DNA of 27,601 nt from Flavobacteriaceae bacterium UBA5544. GTDB lineage: Bacteria > Bacteroidota > Bacteroidia > Flavobacteriales > Flavobacteriaceae. A program made the position numbers and the translations under genes. The stretch covers positions 307,383-334,983 of the forward strand of contig DINI01000019.1 of NCBI GenBank assembly GCA_002426755.1. The letters are read 5' to 3'. A model generated the notes under the pieces. The model searched no databases, was not told where the DNA came from, and was given only the letters and a program-made list of their open reading frames with translations. The first letter of the stretch is position 1, and each line of letters begins with the position of its first letter. Below, piece by piece: positions 1 to 7,446 of the stretch.

Positions 1-488
1 TAAATACCATTGCCCATTTCAATGCTGTTTAAATACACTTCCATAATCCGCTCTTTTGACCAAATCAATTCAATCAAAAAAGTGACATAAACTTCCAATC
101 CCTTGCGAACCCACCCGCGGCCAGGCCACAAGAATACATTTTTTGCAGTTTGCTGACTGATGGTACTGGCGCCTCTTGTTTTCTTGGATGTTTTGTTGTG
201 TTTAATTGCTTTTTCAATAGCCCCCATATCAAAACCGTTGTGCTTTAAAAAGTTTTGGTCTTCGGTGCATACAACCGCCAATTCCAAGTAATTGGATATT
301 TCATCAATAGACACCCAATCGTGTTTCCAGACAACAGGTTTGTCATCCTGCCATTGCTCATAACTACGGATGACCATTAATGGTGTCGCGGGAACAGGAA
401 CCCATTTGAAAACAATAACGGCAATGAGCGGAATGGCTAAAAACCATAAAAATGCCTTTAATAAAAACTTGAGTATTCGTTTAATCAT
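1..488 (-). CDS. mtgA: Monofunctional biosynthetic peptidoglycan transglycosylase, 3' part cut off by window edge
   Basis: Family GT51 enzyme that polymerises lipid II into glycan strands at the outer face of the inner membrane, without a transpeptidase domain. I translated it by hand from the ATG at 486-488: about 162 residues lie in the window and the gene runs on to the left. Residues 5-29 form one membrane anchor. GT51 motifs follow in order: TEDQNF with the catalytic Glu at about 76, GASTISQQTAKN at about 107-118, and KERIMEVYLNSIEMG near the cut end. The start lies one base after the TGA of the upstream FAD oxidoreductase gene, so the two are probably co-transcribed. The lack of a transpeptidase domain and the short N-terminus favour MtgA over a class A penicillin-binding protein, although the C-terminus is not visible. 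Confidence 0.9.
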   Translation of the reverse strand, partial: MIKRILKFLLKAFLWFLAIPLIAVIVFKWVPVPATPLMVIRSYEQWQDDKPVVWKHDWVSIDEISNYLELAVVCTEDQNFLKHNGFDMGAIEKAIKHNKTSKKTRGASTISQQTAKNVFLWPGRGWVRKGLEVYVTFLIELIWSKERIMEVYLNSIEMGNGI

Positions 489-489
489 A

Positions 490-1605
490 TCAGTCAATTA
501 GTTGTGCCAATTCTTTACCTGTCAAACTTCCGATAGCAATTCCCATGCCTCCCAATCTTACACCGCAATATATGTTATCAGTAAGCTGTTTTACAATCGG
601 TTTCTTTTGATTGCCCACGCCCATAATACCACTCCATCGATGCTCAACTTCAAACGGCGTATTTGGTAAAATGGTTGTTTTCAACAGTTCTTCCAATTTA
701 TTTTGAATCAATTCAGTTTGGGACATTTCTGTGGTTTCTTCACCTTTAAAATCTAAATTACGTCCGCCACCAAATAAAATTCGGTCGTCAATATTACGAA
801 AATAATAGTACCCTTTATCGAGATGAAAGGTTCCTTTTATATGAAGATTTTGAATGGGTTTTGTAATCAATACCTGTGCTCTTGCCGGTTTGACTTCTTC
901 TTTAATCAACTGCTTTGCAAAACCATTGGTGGCAATCAACAATCTACTGGTTTTAAAATCAAAATGATTGGTCTTTACATGAACAGATTCATTTGAATCT
1001 TGAAAATTTTCAACTGAAACAGAGCTTAAAATTTTAACACCCTTTCTCAATACCAAATCAGTTAACGCCAACATCATTTTTCCTGTATCGATTTGACCTT
1101 CAAATTTATTGTAATTCAGTTTCTGTTGAATATGCTCAAAGTGAAATTGGTTATCCTTGAACGAAAATACCTCGTCTTTGAACAATGGAAACAATAATGA
1201 ATTGATAGCGTCTTGCTTATCCAGACAAAGTTCATAAAGTTCGTCATCTGCATTTGAATACAATTCATACCCTCCAAATTGATGGTATTCAATTGCTGTA
1301 TCGGAAAGTGTTTTTCTCAATAATGATAAACCATCTAAACGCTTTTTTACCAAATTGAACACGTCCTCTTCAGAATGTGAATTTAAATCATCTATAATTT
1401 CACTTAAACTCCCAAAACATGCGAAACCAGCATTTTTGGTGCTGGCGCCTTGGGGTAAAATGCCACGTTCCAAAATGAGAATATTGGATTTTGGAAATCG
1501 CTCTTTGAGTTGCAGAGCACAATTTAAACCCACAATGCCACTGCCAATGATGGTATAGTCCACATGGCTCAAATAGGATTTTAGTTCCCAATAAGATAGA
1601 TTCAT
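490..1605 (-). CDS. FAD-dependent oxidoreductase of the DAO (D-amino acid oxidase/glycine oxidase) family
   Basis: Flavoprotein of 371 residues that probably oxidises an amine or amino acid; the substrate cannot be read from the sequence. An ADP-binding Rossmann motif GSGIVG sits at residues 21-26, with the acidic end of the second strand in LILERG. ASTKNAGF, the DAO-family segment near the covalent or isoalloxazine site, follows. The C-terminal GVRLGGMGIAIGS matches the second FAD-contact region. There is no signal peptide, so it should be cytosolic. It is 1 base from mtgA and about 170 bases downstream of the accC stop, separated from accC by a terminator and a hairpin-rich element, so it likely has its own promoter. 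Family assignment is firm; specific function is not. Confidence 0.85.
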   Translation of the reverse strand: MNLSYWELKSYLSHVDYTIIGSGIVGLNCALQLKERFPKSNILILERGILPQGASTKNAGFACFGSLSEIIDDLNSHSEEDVFNLVKKRLDGLSLLRKTLSDTAIEYHQFGGYELYSNADDELYELCLDKQDAINSLLFPLFKDEVFSFKDNQFHFEHIQQKLNYNKFEGQIDTGKMMLALTDLVLRKGVKILSSVSVENFQDSNESVHVKTNHFDFKTSRLLIATNGFAKQLIKEEVKPARAQVLITKPIQNLHIKGTFHLDKGYYYFRNIDDRILFGGGRNLDFKGEETTEMSQTELIQNKLEELLKTTILPNTPFEVEHRWSGIMGVGNQKKPIVKQLTDNIYCGVRLGGMGIAIGSLTGKELAQLID

Positions 1606-1646
1606 GGTTCGTTAGTTATGAAGTAAAATTAGTGATTTTGTGTTAA

Positions 1647-1731
1647 GGATAGAAGCGGCATCCTTTTTTGTTTTTCACAAAAAAGATATAGCGGATATCC
1701 TGCCACTTGCTTTTCGGTAAAAAAGCAAGTG
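1647..1731. repeat. Hairpin-rich palindromic intergenic element (three consecutive stems, REP-like)
   Basis: Read on the plus strand, this short gap contains GGAT-N9-ATCC (1647-1663), CTTTTTTGT-N5-ACAAAAAAG (1663-1685, perfect 9-bp stem), GATAT-AGCGG-ATATC (1685-1699) and CACTTGCTTTT-N6-AAAAGCAAGTG (1704-1731, perfect 11-bp stem). Two of the small loops share AGCGG. From memory, similar blocks (a GAAGCGGCATCC half and a GATATAGCGGAT half around a variable stem) recur between genes in Flavobacteriaceae, but I cannot search here. It sits between the accC terminator and the oxidoreductase start. Confidence 0.55.
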
Positions 1732-1739
1732 CACACCAT

Positions 1740-1768
1740 AAAAAAACTCCGAAATTGCTTTCGGAGTT
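1740..1768 (-). terminator. Rho-independent terminator after accC
   Basis: Perfect 10-bp inverted repeat AACTCCGAAA (1745-1754) and TTTCGGAGTT (1759-1768) with a 4-base loop. Read on the minus strand it is followed by seven T (A run 1740-1746). It begins 7 bases beyond the accC stop codon. Confidence 0.9.
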
Positions 1769-1774
1769 GGTTTG

Positions 1775-3127
1775 TCATTCTTCTGATATTGATTCCATTT
1801 TGAAACTTTCCATGAACTTGGTGGTGTAATTGCCAGCCAAATAATCAGGATTGTCCATTAGCTGTCGATGGAACGGGATGGTGGTTTTGATACCCTCAAT
1901 CACGAATTCATCCAATGCGCGTTTCATCTTGTTGATAGCTTCTTCTCGGGTCTGTGCAGTAGTTATCAACTTCGCAATCATAGAGTCATAGTTTGGTGGA
2001 ATGGTATAACCCGCATAAACGTGTGTATCCAATCGCACCCCATGACCACCTGGTGCATGAAGCGTGGTAATTTTACCCGGAGATGGCCTAAAGTCATTGT
2101 AAGGGTCTTCGGCATTGATACGACACTCAATGGAGTGCAGATTTGGCGTATAGTTTTTACCGGAAATTGGCACTCCTGCTGCCACCAGAATTTGTTCGCG
2201 AATTAAATCGAAATCAATGACTTGTTCGGTAATGGGATGCTCCACCTGAATACGGGTATTCATCTCCATAAAGTAGAAATTGCGGTGCTTATCCACCAAA
2301 AACTCGATAGTTCCTGCACCTTCATACTTGATGTATTCAGCAGCCTTCACAGCGGCCAGTCCCATAGTGTTACGAAGTTCATCTGTCATGAATGGAGATG
2401 GGGTTTCTTCGGTCAATTTTTGATGACGTCTTTGAACTGAACAATCACGTTCAGATAGGTGGCAGGCTCTTCCTGTCGAATCACCAACAATCTGGATTTC
2501 TATATGGCGTGGCTCTTCGATGAGCTTTTCCATGTACATGTCGTCATTCCCAAATGCTGCTTTCGATTCCTGACGTGCAGAATCCCAAGCGTCCTTCAGA
2601 TTTTCAGCTTTCCAAACGGCACGCATCCCTTTTCCACCACCACCTGCGGTCGCTTTCAGCATCACAGGATAACCGGTTTTTTTGGCTACTTTTTCGCATT
2701 CTTCAAAATCCTTGATAATGCCATCGCTTCCTGGTACACAAGGTACACCTGCTTCCTTCATAGTAGCTTTTGCGGTCGCCTTGTCGCCCATTTTTGATAT
2801 CATTTCTGCGGAAGCACCGATGAATTTGATACCATGCTCTTCACAGATTTTAGAAAATTTAGCATTTTCAGACAAAAACCCATATCCTGGATGAATGGCA
2901 TCTGCATTGGTGATTTCGGCAGCCGAAATGATATTGGACATTTTAAGATAGGAATCTTTACTTGCGGGCGGGCCAATACAAACCGCTTCATCAGCAAATT
3001 TGACGTGCAAACTTTCAGCGTCAGCCGTGGAATATACAGCCACAGTCTTTATGCCCATTTCCTTGCAGGTTCTAATTACACGTAATGCAATTTCTCCTCT
3101 ATTGGCAATTAATATTTTTTTAAACAT
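1775..3127 (-). CDS. accC: Acetyl-CoA carboxylase, biotin carboxylase subunit
   Basis: ATP-grasp enzyme (450 residues, the usual length) that carboxylates the biotin on AccB, the first half-reaction of malonyl-CoA synthesis. Visible motifs are the N-terminal KKILIANRGEIALRVIR, HPGYGFLSEN (79-88), the glycine-rich ATP loop GGGGKG (162-167), and the catalytic EMNTRIQVEH (288-297). The C-terminal biotin carboxylase domain is complete. It follows accB by 83 bases in the same direction and ends at a strong terminator, so it closes the fabH-accB-accC transcript. Malonyl-CoA from this enzyme would also feed the aryl-polyene polyketide synthase encoded further right. A paralogous acyl-CoA carboxylase subunit is the only alternative; pairing with a short BCCP and fabH argues for true AccC. 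Confidence 0.97.
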   Translation of the reverse strand: MFKKILIANRGEIALRVIRTCKEMGIKTVAVYSTADAESLHVKFADEAVCIGPPASKDSYLKMSNIISAAEITNADAIHPGYGFLSENAKFSKICEEHGIKFIGASAEMISKMGDKATAKATMKEAGVPCVPGSDGIIKDFEECEKVAKKTGYPVMLKATAGGGGKGMRAVWKAENLKDAWDSARQESKAAFGNDDMYMEKLIEEPRHIEIQIVGDSTGRACHLSERDCSVQRRHQKLTEETPSPFMTDELRNTMGLAAVKAAEYIKYEGAGTIEFLVDKHRNFYFMEMNTRIQVEHPITEQVIDFDLIREQILVAAGVPISGKNYTPNLHSIECRINAEDPYNDFRPSPGKITTLHAPGGHGVRLDTHVYAGYTIPPNYDSMIAKLITTAQTREEAINKMKRALDEFVIEGIKTTIPFHRQLMDNPDYLAGNYTTKFMESFKMESISEE

Positions 3128-3137
3128 AAATTCTTCA

Positions 3138-3199
3138 AATTTTCAATATTCAAAAAACAAATTCCAAATCTATTATTTGGATTTTGGGAATTGAAAATT
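3138..3199. repeat. Imperfect inverted repeat between accB and accC
   Basis: AATTTTCAAT (3138-3147) is the exact reverse complement of ATTGAAAATT (3190-3199), and CCAAAT (3164-3169) pairs with ATTTGG (3175-3180) inside it. It fills most of the 83-base accB-accC gap. It is AT-only in much of its length and has no T tract, so it is not a convincing terminator; it may form an mRNA hairpin between two genes whose products are needed in a fixed ratio. Confidence 0.4.
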
Positions 3200-3210
3200 G
3201 TGATTTTACA

Positions 3211-3693
3211 TTAAGATGGGTCTACTAAAAATAAAGGTTGATCATATTCAACAGGGGAAGAATCATCAACTAAAATCTTAACAATTTTACCTGAAATTTC
3301 AGATTCAATTTCGTTGAATAATTTCATCGCTTCAATCACACACAAGACATCGCCTTCTTTGATTGTTTTACCAACCTCAACAAATACAGGTTTGTCTGGT
3401 GATGGTTTGCGATAGAATGTCCCTATGATTGGTGATTTAATCGTGACATATTTTGAATTGTCATCGGAAGCAACAACTGGAGCGGACGGAGCTTCCGTAG
3501 TTGCCACGGCAGCCTGTGGTTGTTGTGATACTTGTGGAGCAACAGGTAATTGCTGTACATAGGTTACACCCTCTCCTTTTTCTTCTCCACCGGTTTTAAT
3601 AGTGATTTTGATATCGTCCATCTCCAGTTTCACCTCGCTGGCTCCTGATTTGGCTACAAACTTGATTAAGTTTTGAATCTCTTTTATATCCAT
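3211..3693 (-). CDS. accB: Acetyl-CoA carboxylase biotin carboxyl carrier protein
   Basis: BCCP of 160 residues: carries biotin between AccC and the carboxyltransferase. It has the standard layout: an N-terminal helical part (1-40), a flexible Gln/Ala/Pro-rich linker (about 45-78), and a C-terminal lipoyl/biotinyl domain. The biotinylation site is EAMKLF with Lys124; the position after Lys is Leu rather than the more common Met. IKSPIIGTFYRKPSPDKP is the conserved start of the biotinyl domain, and the thumb region is present. It lies 40 bases downstream of fabH and upstream of accC on the same strand. Confidence 0.97.
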   Translation of the reverse strand: MDIKEIQNLIKFVAKSGASEVKLEMDDIKITIKTGGEEKGEGVTYVQQLPVAPQVSQQPQAAVATTEAPSAPVVASDDNSKYVTIKSPIIGTFYRKPSPDKPVFVEVGKTIKEGDVLCVIEAMKLFNEIESEISGKIVKILVDDSSPVEYDQPLFLVDPS

Positions 3694-3733
3694 AATAAAT
3701 TGAATTTTTATTAATTATCGTTAGTTGGTTAGT

Positions 3734-4729
3734 TTATGAATTATATGCCCAAGTTAAATAAATAGAACCCCAGGTAAAACCTCCTCCAAAAGCTGCAAAA
3801 ATTAATTTGTCTCCTTTTTTGAGCTGGGATTCATAATCGTGCAAAAGCAAAGGCAGGGTTGCAGATGTTGTATTTCCATATTTATGGATATTCATCATTA
3901 CCTTAGATTCGTCCAAATCTATACGATTGGCCGTTGCTTCTACAATACGTTTATTGGCTTGGTGTGCCACAAGCCAATTGATCTCTTCTTTAGCTAAATT
4001 ATTTCGCTCTAAAATTCGTTCCGTAACGTCTGCCATATTGAAGACGGCATTTTTGAATACCGTTTTCCCTTCTTGAAACACAAAGTGCTTGCCTTCTGCT
4101 ACGGCTTCTGGTGTTGATGGATATGAAGAGCCTCCATAAGTCGCCTGAAGAAAATCTCTTCCGGTACCATCACTTTTCAAAAGTTCATCATGAAGACCCA
4201 GACCTTCGGTATTTGGTTCAAACAAAGCGGCTCCCGCACCATCTCCAAAAATGATGCATGTTGCTCTATCCTTATAATTTATCATGGAGGAATTCTTATC
4301 AGCTCCAATCAACAATACTTTTTTGTATTTACCAGACACGATATATGCAGAAGCCACGGACATTCCGTACAGAAAACTAGAACATGCGGCTTCCAAATCA
4401 AAAGAAAATGCGTTTGTTGCACCAATATGTGTTGCGGTAAATGCGGCAGTTGCGGCAGCTTTCATATCTGGTGTGGCTGTTGCTACAATTACCAAATCGA
4501 TTTCTTTTGGGTCGATACCTGACTTGTCTATAAGATTTTGGGCTGCTTTGATGGCTAAATATGAAGTTCCTTTTCCATCTTCTTTAAGTATTCTTCTTTC
4601 CTTGATTCCTGTTCGGGTGGTGATCCACTCGTCATTAGTTTCTACTAATGTTTCCAAAATCTGATTTGTCAATACATATTCTGGAACGTATCCTCCAATG
4701 GCAGTAATTGCAGCGGTGATTTTACTCAT
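3734..4729 (-). CDS. fabH: 3-oxoacyl-ACP synthase III (KAS III)
   Basis: Condenses acetyl-CoA (or a branched acyl-CoA primer, common in Flavobacteria) with malonyl-ACP to start fatty acid synthesis. Length 331 residues. The Cys-His-Asn triad is visible: Cys116 in EAACSSF, His256 in LVAHQAN, Asn286 in HKYGNTTSA. The N-terminal ITAIGGYVPE and TRTGIKERRI are typical. It heads the fabH-accB-accC unit and is separated from rpmF by about 180 bases holding a terminator, so it likely has its own promoter there. A DarB-type KAS III of the dialkylresorcinol pathway is possible in principle, but the acc/rpmF context marks this as the housekeeping enzyme. Confidence 0.96.
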   Translation of the reverse strand: MSKITAAITAIGGYVPEYVLTNQILETLVETNDEWITTRTGIKERRILKEDGKGTSYLAIKAAQNLIDKSGIDPKEIDLVIVATATPDMKAAATAAFTATHIGATNAFSFDLEAACSSFLYGMSVASAYIVSGKYKKVLLIGADKNSSMINYKDRATCIIFGDGAGAALFEPNTEGLGLHDELLKSDGTGRDFLQATYGGSSYPSTPEAVAEGKHFVFQEGKTVFKNAVFNMADVTERILERNNLAKEEINWLVAHQANKRIVEATANRIDLDESKVMMNIHKYGNTTSATLPLLLHDYESQLKKGDKLIFAAFGGGFTWGSIYLTWAYNS

Positions 4730-4861
4730 TATAGTGTATTAAAATGACCTCGAAATTGACCAAAAATGGCCAAAAAAAGTAAATAATTGTTCAATTTACT
4801 AAATAATCGGTCAAATATGATGCAAATTAAGTTGTTTTTAAGACTTTCAAAAATTAATCAT

Positions 4862-4889
4862 AAAAAAAACGCTCAAGGTTGAGCGTTTT
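4862..4889 (-). terminator. Rho-independent terminator after rpmF
   Basis: Stem AAAACGCTCAA (4866-4876) / TTGAGCGTTTT (4879-4889), practically with a loop of about six bases. On the minus strand it is followed by eight T (4862-4869). It lies 20 bases past the rpmF stop and before fabH, separating the ribosomal gene from the fatty-acid genes. Partial read-through would act as attenuation. Confidence 0.85.
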
Positions 4890-4909
4890 ATTATATGCAT
4901 GCATAATAG

Positions 4910-5113
4910 TTATGCTAAATTCTCTTCTTTTTCAGAGTTGTCTATAAGCACTTGACCTCTGTAATAAAGTTTTCCTTCGTGCCAATGAGCTCTATGGAAT
5001 AAGTGTGCTTCTCCTGTAGTAGGACACGTAGCGATTGTAGGAACAACAGCTTTATAATGTGTTCTTCTCTTATCTCTTCTGGTTTTAGAAATCTTTCTTT
5101 TAGGATGTGCCAT
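4910..5113 (-). CDS. rpmF: 50S ribosomal protein L32
   Basis: Basic 67-residue ribosomal protein. The N-terminus MAHPKRKISKTRRDKRRTHY is the classic bL32 signature. A single Cys (29, in ATCPTTGEAHLFH) remains; the four-cysteine zinc site of some L32 forms is absent, so this is the zinc-independent type. It starts 9 bases after the DUF177 gene, the conserved yceD-rpmF pairing, and is followed by a terminator. Start and length match the family. Confidence 0.98.
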   Translation of the reverse strand: MAHPKRKISKTRRDKRRTHYKAVVPTIATCPTTGEAHLFHRAHWHEGKLYYRGQVLIDNSEKEENLA

Positions 5114-5122
5114 TTTATATTG

Positions 5123-5662
5123 TTATTTATCCGTTAATAGTTTTTTTAATGTATTCCAACGAGGATCTGTTTCCTCTGTTTTTTCTTTTTCTTCAAGTCC
5201 CTTTGGGCTCAATTCTTCGAGTTTCTTAAGTATATCCGATTGCAAGGTTCCGTCTGCAATGCCTGGATGAACACGTTTTGTGGGCATTGACAATATGATT
5301 AACTCATATATGTATTGTGCCACATTTATTTCGTATTCGCCATGAGGAATGATCAAAATATCTTCATTTTCCTCATTGTATTCCTCTCCAAATTTAACGA
5401 CCAGATCAAATGTGCCTTTCACTTTTTGGTCGTAAGGTTCATTTGTGGTATCGCAATTGACATTCACAAAACCTTTAACCTTAAAATGAAGCTCCAAAAA
5501 TGTTGTCTTCTTTTCAAAAAGCAAATCAACATTTATATGGACGTCATTAAACTCGTCATACTCAAACTCTTCAAAGAACGCTTTATCAATCTGATATTCA
5601 AAATGATGCTTTCCTAGTTTTAAACCTACAAATTGTATGGTATATTCTTTCAGGGGCTTCAT
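5123..5662 (-). CDS. DUF177 (YceD-like) protein, large-subunit ribosome biogenesis
   Basis: Homologue of bacterial YceD, implicated in 23S rRNA accumulation and nearly always encoded beside rpmF, as here. The open frame runs up to 5695, but the first ATG overlaps a TATATTTG promoter box (5685-5692). I therefore place the start at the ATG at 5660-5662, giving 179 residues beginning MKPLKEYTIQFVGLKLG; an ATG at 5672-5674 is a weaker alternative. The middle has the DUF177 pattern of an acidic beta-rich segment and VNCDTTNEPYDQ (in the family a CDRCL-like segment; here only one Cys). The tail DPRWNTLKKLL is the conserved C-terminal box. Cytosolic. Confidence 0.88.
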   Translation of the reverse strand: MKPLKEYTIQFVGLKLGKHHFEYQIDKAFFEEFEYDEFNDVHINVDLLFEKKTTFLELHFKVKGFVNVNCDTTNEPYDQKVKGTFDLVVKFGEEYNEENEDILIIPHGEYEINVAQYIYELIILSMPTKRVHPGIADGTLQSDILKKLEELSPKGLEEKEKTEETDPRWNTLKKLLTDK

Positions 5663-5684
5663 TGTCGCATTCATTTTGAGCCTG

Positions 5685-5692
5685 CAAATATA
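5685..5692 (-). promoter_or_regulatory. Minus-7 box (TATATTTG) upstream of the DUF177-rpmF pair
   Basis: Exact match to the Bacteroidota sigma-A minus-7 consensus TAnnTTTG on the minus strand, 22 bases before the chosen start. I could not find a convincing TTG minus-33 element at the right distance, so only this half is supported. Confidence 0.5.
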
Positions 5693-5735
5693 CAAATATT
5701 TTATTTATGTAAAAGTGATATGAACAAAAAAATGT

Positions 5736-6782
5736 TTATATCTTTTTTGAAGCGTGTTTTAAAGGATTTTTGGAGAGTTTCTTATATTCTTTTCGATTGT
5801 TGAAAATTTTAATCGCCATAAAAACAGCTTCTTTGAAGGAACTTTCGTCGGCTTTTCCTTTTCCCGCTATTTCAAAGGCAGTACCGTGATCTGGAGACGT
5901 TCTAACTTTAGAAAGTCCGGCCGTATAATTGACGCCTTCGCCAAAGGTGATGGTTTTAAAAGGAATCAACCCTTGATCATGGTAAGATGCAATAACGGCA
6001 TCAAAGTTTTTATAATTTTTGGAGCCAAAAAAGCTGTCGGCCGAATATGGCCCGTAAACCAACTTACCTTTATCTCTAATTTTTTCAAGTGTTGGCCTTA
6101 CTACCTTATCGTCTTCTTCGCCAATAACACCATTATCGCCGGCATGGGGATTGATCCCCAAAATTGCAATTCGAGGTTTATTGATCCTGAAGTCCTGAAC
6201 AAGTGATTTATAAACGGTTTCTACTTTTTCGGCAATCAATTTGGAGGTAATATGATTTGAAACATCCTTTACGGGAACATGATCCGTCAACAACCCTACC
6301 TTTAATTCGTCTGTTACCATAAACATGAGGCTGGTTCCACCTAGCTCTTTTGCTAAATAATTGGTGTGGCCCGGAAATTTAAATGTGTCTGATTGAATTG
6401 TCAATTTGTTGATTGGTGCAGTTACCAAAACGTCAACTGCATCATTCTTTAGAGCTTCTGTAGCTTTTTCTAATGACTTAACGGCAAGTTGGCCTATTTC
6501 ATTATCCTCTTTGCCAAATTCAATGTTGGGGTTTTCCTTCCATACATTTAAAACATTCACTTTGCCTTCAACTATCTGATTGACTTCATTAATACCGTGA
6601 AAATTAACAGGACTATCGAAATGTTTTTTAAAAAAAGACATGGTTTTAATGGATGCAAAAATCACCGGTGTGCAAAATTCCAGCATTCTTGGATCTTCAA
6701 ATGTCTTCAATATGATTTCTGTACCAATTCCATTTAAATCGCCAACTGAAATACCAACTTTTATAAGTTCTGCCTTCTTCAT
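5736..6782 (-). CDS. pdxA: 4-hydroxythreonine-4-phosphate dehydrogenase
   Basis: NAD- and divalent-metal-dependent dehydrogenase of the DXP-dependent pyridoxal phosphate pathway. Length 348 residues. The N-terminal VGISVGDLNGIGTEI, TAPINKL (121-127), GHTNYLA (138-144), GINPHAGDNG (209-218) and YHDQGLIPFK (267-276) are all PdxA signatures. The metal ligands correspond to His168, His213 and His268. It is transcribed leftwards toward DUF177-rpmF with a 73-base gap and is divergent from ribE. The C-terminal tail of lysines (KKLSKNPLKHASKKI) is slightly longer than in Proteobacteria but usual in this phylum. Confidence 0.97.
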   Translation of the reverse strand: MKKAELIKVGISVGDLNGIGTEIILKTFEDPRMLEFCTPVIFASIKTMSFFKKHFDSPVNFHGINEVNQIVEGKVNVLNVWKENPNIEFGKEDNEIGQLAVKSLEKATEALKNDAVDVLVTAPINKLTIQSDTFKFPGHTNYLAKELGGTSLMFMVTDELKVGLLTDHVPVKDVSNHITSKLIAEKVETVYKSLVQDFRINKPRIAILGINPHAGDNGVIGEEDDKVVRPTLEKIRDKGKLVYGPYSADSFFGSKNYKNFDAVIASYHDQGLIPFKTITFGEGVNYTAGLSKVRTSPDHGTAFEIAGKGKADESSFKEAVFMAIKIFNNRKEYKKLSKNPLKHASKKI

Positions 6783-6790
6783 TAATATAC

Positions 6791-6798
6791 TATCTTTG
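6791..6798 (+). promoter_or_regulatory. Minus-7 box (TATCTTTG) for ribE
   Basis: Matches TAnnTTTG on the plus strand, 57 bases before the ribE ATG. Its would-be minus-33 lies inside the first codons of pdxA and has no clear TTG. Confidence 0.4.
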
Positions 6799-6799
6799 T

Positions 6800-6819
6800 A
6801 TCACGCTGGATATCGTGAT
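6800..6819. promoter_or_regulatory. Inverted repeat ATCACG-N8-CGTGAT in the pdxA-ribE divergent spacer
   Basis: A perfect 6-bp dyad centred between the two outward-facing minus-7 boxes (6791-6798 plus, 6831-6838 minus). The size and placement fit an operator for a dimeric regulator, but it could also be chance in a 73-base spacer. Confidence 0.35.
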
Positions 6820-6830
6820 GATTGTCCTTG

Positions 6831-6838
6831 CAAATTTA
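6831..6838 (-). promoter_or_regulatory. Minus-7 box (TAAATTTG) for pdxA
   Basis: Exact TAnnTTTG match read on the minus strand, 48 bases before the pdxA start. No clear minus-33 TTG is visible at normal spacing. Confidence 0.45.
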
Positions 6839-6855
6839 ACCATTTATTCGAGATT

Positions 6856-7446
6856 ATGTTTACAGGCATCATTGAAGATTTAGGAGTTGTTACACATCTA
6901 AAAAAGGAACAAGAAAATCTTCACATTACATTAAAATCTAATTTTGCTTCAGACCTTAAAATAGATCAAAGTGTTGCACACAATGGTGTCTGTCTGACCG
7001 TTGTATCTATTGATAATGGAGAATACACGGTTACGGCAATCAAGGAAACTTTAGAAAAATCGAATATTGGTTCTCTTAAATTAAATAATTTGGTCAACTT
7101 GGAACGGGCAATGAAACTTGGAGACCGATTGGACGGTCATATCGTCCAAGGCCATGTGGATCAGACGGCGGTCTGTAAGTCTATAAAATCGCAAAACGGA
7201 AGTTGGGAATATACATTTGAATATGACTCTTCGTTGAACAATATAACTATTGAAAAGGGCTCCATTACAGTAAATGGCGTCAGTCTTACGGTTGTAAATT
7301 CAGAAAAAAACCGTTTTAAAGTTGCTATCATACCGTTTACTTACGAGCATACCAACTTTAAGTCTTATGAGGTGGATAGTGTTGTTAATCTGGAATTTGA
7401 TGTATTAGGAAAATACGTTCAAAGGCTTTTATTGCTTCAAAAATAA
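6856..7446 (+). CDS. ribE: Riboflavin synthase (alpha subunit)
   Basis: Dismutates two 6,7-dimethyl-8-ribityllumazines to riboflavin. The frame is open from 6640, but the hallmark N-terminus MFTGIIEDLG fixes the start at 6856 and gives 196 residues, the normal length. Two lumazine-binding barrels repeat the same motif: HNGVCLTVV in the first and VNGVSLTVV in the second; GHIVQGHVDQ joins them. The longer frame would run through pdxA antisense and is not real. The 3' end overlaps the convergent PID-CTERM gene by 18 bases. Flavin supply is relevant to the flavoproteins in the window, but no regulatory link is visible. Confidence 0.97.
   Translation: MFTGIIEDLGVVTHLKKEQENLHITLKSNFASDLKIDQSVAHNGVCLTVVSIDNGEYTVTAIKETLEKSNIGSLKLNNLVNLERAMKLGDRLDGHIVQGHVDQTAVCKSIKSQNGSWEYTFEYDSSLNNITIEKGSITVNGVSLTVVNSEKNRFKVAIIPFTYEHTNFKSYEVDSVVNLEFDVLGKYVQRLLLLQK

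Noticed and set aside
1868..3085. Several open frames on the plus strand
   Set aside because: All are antisense to accC and rich in Cys/His/Phe, as expected of complements of real coding sequence.
3734..4729. Considered as DarB-type KAS III of the dialkylresorcinol pathway
   Set aside because: Neighbours rpmF, accB and accC mark it as the fatty acid synthesis FabH.
4894..4905. TATGCATGCATA palindrome next to the rpmF stop
   Set aside because: A 12-bp simple self-complementary run without repeat copies or promoter context; likely chance.
6640..6855. N-terminal extension of the riboflavin synthase frame
   Set aside because: It would be antisense to pdxA, and MFTGII is the universal start of the enzyme.
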